From: Colius striatus
Lineage: Eukaryota > Chordata > Aves > Coliiformes > Coliidae
Length of the DNA: 64,000 bases
Reading direction: 5' to 3'
Assembly: GCF_028858725.1 (NCBI RefSeq)
Contig: NC_084781.1
Span: 1,434,513-1,498,512, forward strand
Positions 61,920 through 64,000 of the stretch are shown here, piece by piece. The notes beneath the pieces are model-generated. The model was not told the origin of the DNA. It worked only from the letters and a program-made list of their open reading frames with translations, and did no database searches. A program made the translations under genes and the position numbers. How positions within the stretch are numbered: the first letter of the stretch is position 1; every line of letters starts with the position of its first letter.

Positions 61920-62742
61920 AAGAGGAGAGGATGCTCTCCAGAGGGCTCAGAGTTACTGTTGACTTGGAGACCTAATGTTACACTGCAGGTAGAAGGGAAA
62001 GCTGGATTTCTTCCTGAAAGGGGTGGGAGAAGGAATGTGGCCAGACTCTTGTGCTGACTGCAGTGCTGAGAGCCAGCAGCTTGGCCTCCAGGATCCAGGG
62101 ATTACCATTCTGTTCTACAGCATGTACTGAAGTGAAGCATCATAGAAGGGTGGGGGTTGGAAGGGACCTTTAGAGCTCATCCAGTGCAACCCCCTGCAGA
62201 AGCAGCTCACACCTAGATCAGCTCACACAGGAACACATCCAAGTGGGTCTTGAAGAGCTCCAAGGAAGGAGCCTCCACACCCTCCCTGAAATGCTCCTCT
62301 CTCTAGAAGCATCTTGCAAGCTTGGGGAGGGGAATCTCCTTTAAAAAGGTCTCAGCTTTACTTCTCAGCTTCCTCTTTTTCCCCACACTAAACCCCAGAG
62401 GAGCAGAGGGAGGAGATTTCTTAGCAAGGTTTGTTCTTTCTCTGAGACCTTCCCTCCTCTGAGACCTTTCAGAGGTCTTTTCATTCTATAGCTGAAGTGA
62501 ACTCCTAATGTAAGGGATAGCAATGGAGAGGAAAAATGCAACAGATCTGTGCAAGGCAGAGGCAATTTCAGCCCCTCAGAGAGAATGTGATGTGAGCTCT
62601 CCCCAGTGAGCTGACTCATCCAGCCTAATTCAACAGGAGCAAAGGCTTGCTGGGTCCTCAGCATGATGCCAGGCAGAAGGAGCTTGGAAATGGCCCTAGA
62701 TTGGATCTGCCCCTTTCTTCTCTTTCACAGTCCTTACCCTCC
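61920..62742 (+). repeat. Duplicated segment, copy 2, without the pyrimidine expansion
   Basis: Left start AGAGGAGAGGATGCTCTCCA and GGGCTCAGAGTTACTGTTGA (to about 61975). An interruption of about 650 bp that includes a CR1 follows. The rest is TTCAACAGGAGCAAAGGC, AAGGAGCTTGGAAATGGCCC and, within about 10 bp, CCCCTTTCTTCTCTTTCACA. It is a paralogue of 61087-61863, with an insertion where copy 1 has none and only a few bases where copy 1 has 600 bp of pyrimidine. Confidence 0.85.
62138..62289 (-). mobile_element. CR1 LINE 3' fragment (type A) inside the second duplicated segment
   Basis: It reads GCATCATAGAAGGGTGGGGG, GGTTGGAAGGGACCTTTAGA and CTGCAGAAGCAGCTCACACC to CTCCACACCCTCCCTGA. It lies in the part of copy 2 that copy 1 lacks, so it inserted after the duplication or with the interruption. 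Confidence 0.9.
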
Positions 62743-62873
62743 ATCTCCTAATAGTCCAAAAGCTCTTTCTCATTGCCCTGGAGGTTTCATCACACAAAAC
62801 TGCTCTTTCCTAACTGATGGCAGGTGTCAGAGATGCTGCATCTCACTTGCTTAGGGGGGTTGGGTGTGCATCA

Positions 62874-64000
62874 GGTATTGCTGGCAGGGGCACTGCTAGG
62901 TGCTGTGTGCTGGGGACAGGGTGCAGGACTACCCCAGGTATTGCTGGCAGAGCCACTGCTAAGTGCTGTGTGCAGGGGACAGGGTGCAGGACTACTCCAG
63001 GTATTGCTGGCAGGGGCACTGCTAAGTGCTGTGTGCTGGGGACAGGGTGCAGGACTACTCCAGGTATTGCTGGCAGAGCCACTGCTAAGTGCTGTGTGCT
63101 GGGGACAGGGTGCAGGACTACTCCAGGTATTGCTGGCAGAGCCATTGCTAAGTGCTGTGTGCAGGGGACAGGGTGCAGGACTACTCCAGGTATTGCTGGC
63201 AGAGCCACTGCTAGGTGCTGTGTGCAGGGGACAGGGTGCAGGACTACCCCAGGTATTGCTGGCAGAGCCACTGCTAGGTGCTGTGTGCAGGGGACAGGGT
63301 GCAGGACTACTCCAGGTATTGCTGGCAGAGCCATTGCTAGGTGCTGTGTGCAGGGGACAGGGTGCAGGACTACTCCAGGTATTGCTGGCAGAGCCACTGC
63401 TAGGTGCTGTGTGCAGGGGACAGGGTGCAGGGCTACCCCAGGTATTGCTAAGCAGAGCCATTGCTAGGTGCTGTGTGCAGGGGACAGGGTGCAGGACTAC
63501 CCCAGGTATTGCTGGCAGAGCCACTGCTAGGTGCTGTGTGCAGGGGACAGGGTGCAGGGCTACCCCAGGTATTGCTAAGCAGAGCCACTGCTAGGTGCTG
63601 TGTGCAGGGGACAGGGTGCAGGACTACTCCAGGTATTGCTAAGCAGAGCCATTGCTAGGTGCTGTGTGCAGGGGACAGGGTGCAGGACTACTCCAGGTAT
63701 TGCTAAGCAGAGCCATTGCTAGGTGCTGTGTGCAGGGGACAGGGTGCAGGACTACCCCAGGTATTGCTGGCAGAGCCACTGCTAGGTGCTGTGTGCAGGG
63801 GACAGGGTGCAGGACTACCCCAGGTATTGCTGGCAGAGCCACTGCTAGGTGCTGTGTGCAGGGGACAGGGTGCAGGGCTACTCCAGGTATTGCTGACAGA
63901 GCCACTGCTAGGTGCTGTGTGCTGGGGACAGGGTGCAGGGCTACCCCAGGTATTGCTAAGCAGAGCCACTGCTAGGTGCTGTGTGCAGGGGACAGGGTGC
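62874..64000. repeat. 63/64-bp minisatellite, 18 units, running off the window end
   Basis: Units start with GGTATTGCT at 62874, then every 63 bp up to 63441, and then 63505, 63568, 63632, 63696, 63760, 63823, 63886 and 63949. Five units (63441, 63568, 63632, 63696, 63949) have TTGCTAAGCAGAG in place of TTGCTGGCAGAG and are one base longer. Other unit variants are GCAGGGGAC versus GCTGGGGAC and ACTACCCC versus ACTACTCC. The array is cut by the window edge, so its full length is unknown. Long open frames on both strands follow from the period being divisible by three. Confidence 0.96.

Noticed and set aside
61142-62057. Long Ser/Phe/Leu-rich and Arg/Lys/Glu-rich open frames
   Set aside because: They are translations of the pyrimidine tract on each strand; low complexity with no protein family resemblance.
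62824-63594. Open frames of over 200 codons on both strands
   Set aside because: They lie in the 63-bp minisatellite; the period is a multiple of three, so several frames stay open together and translate into the same short peptide over and over.

Overview
This is a window of vertebrate, almost certainly bird, genomic DNA. It holds two inward-rectifier potassium channel genes transcribed away from each other, with intronless or few-exon coding regions, GT-AG splice sites, very sparse CpG outside one promoter-like patch, and more than thirty short 3'-end fragments of CR1 (chicken repeat 1) LINEs, the dominant avian retroposon. By my hand tally the CR1 fragments cover about 9.3 kb, roughly 15% of the window. 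That is high for a bird and would suit a CR1-rich lineage such as woodpeckers and relatives, but this lineage call is only an inference.

Layout. 1-5282: flank downstream of KCNJ1 with four CR1 fragments and no recognised exon. 5283-6398 (minus): complete KCNJ1 (Kir1.1/ROMK) coding sequence in one exon, with a splice acceptor just upstream of the start codon. 6421-40400: about 34 kb of non-coding DNA upstream of KCNJ1, presumably holding its untranslated first exon(s) and regulatory DNA; it carries many CR1 copies and an 89-bp tandem repeat that arose inside a CR1. 40461-40900: the only CpG-rich patch, with a TATA-like box, best candidate for the KCNJ5 promoter and 5' untranslated exon. 40851-50411: putative KCNJ5 intron 1. 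50412-51358 and 59803-60152 (plus): the two coding exons of KCNJ5 (Kir3.4/GIRK4), joined in phase 1 to give a 429-residue protein. The 8.4-kb intron between them holds a 237-bp pyrimidine tract and a 57-bp minisatellite. 60153-64000: KCNJ5 3' UTR with a polyadenylation signal, then a 608-bp uninterrupted pyrimidine tract inside a duplicated segment, and a 63-bp minisatellite that runs off the window end.

Biology. The KCNJ1-KCNJ5 pair is a known vertebrate neighbourhood (human 11q24, next to FLI1). Kir1.1 is the apical K+ secretory/recycling channel of renal tubule epithelium; Kir3.4 is the G-protein-gated subunit that with Kir3.1 makes the atrial acetylcholine-activated K+ current. They share the Kir fold and probably derive from an old tandem duplication, but they do not act in one pathway. 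No RNA gene, CRISPR array or autonomous transposon coding region was recognised. The most unusual content is the tandem-repeat structure rather than a new gene system.
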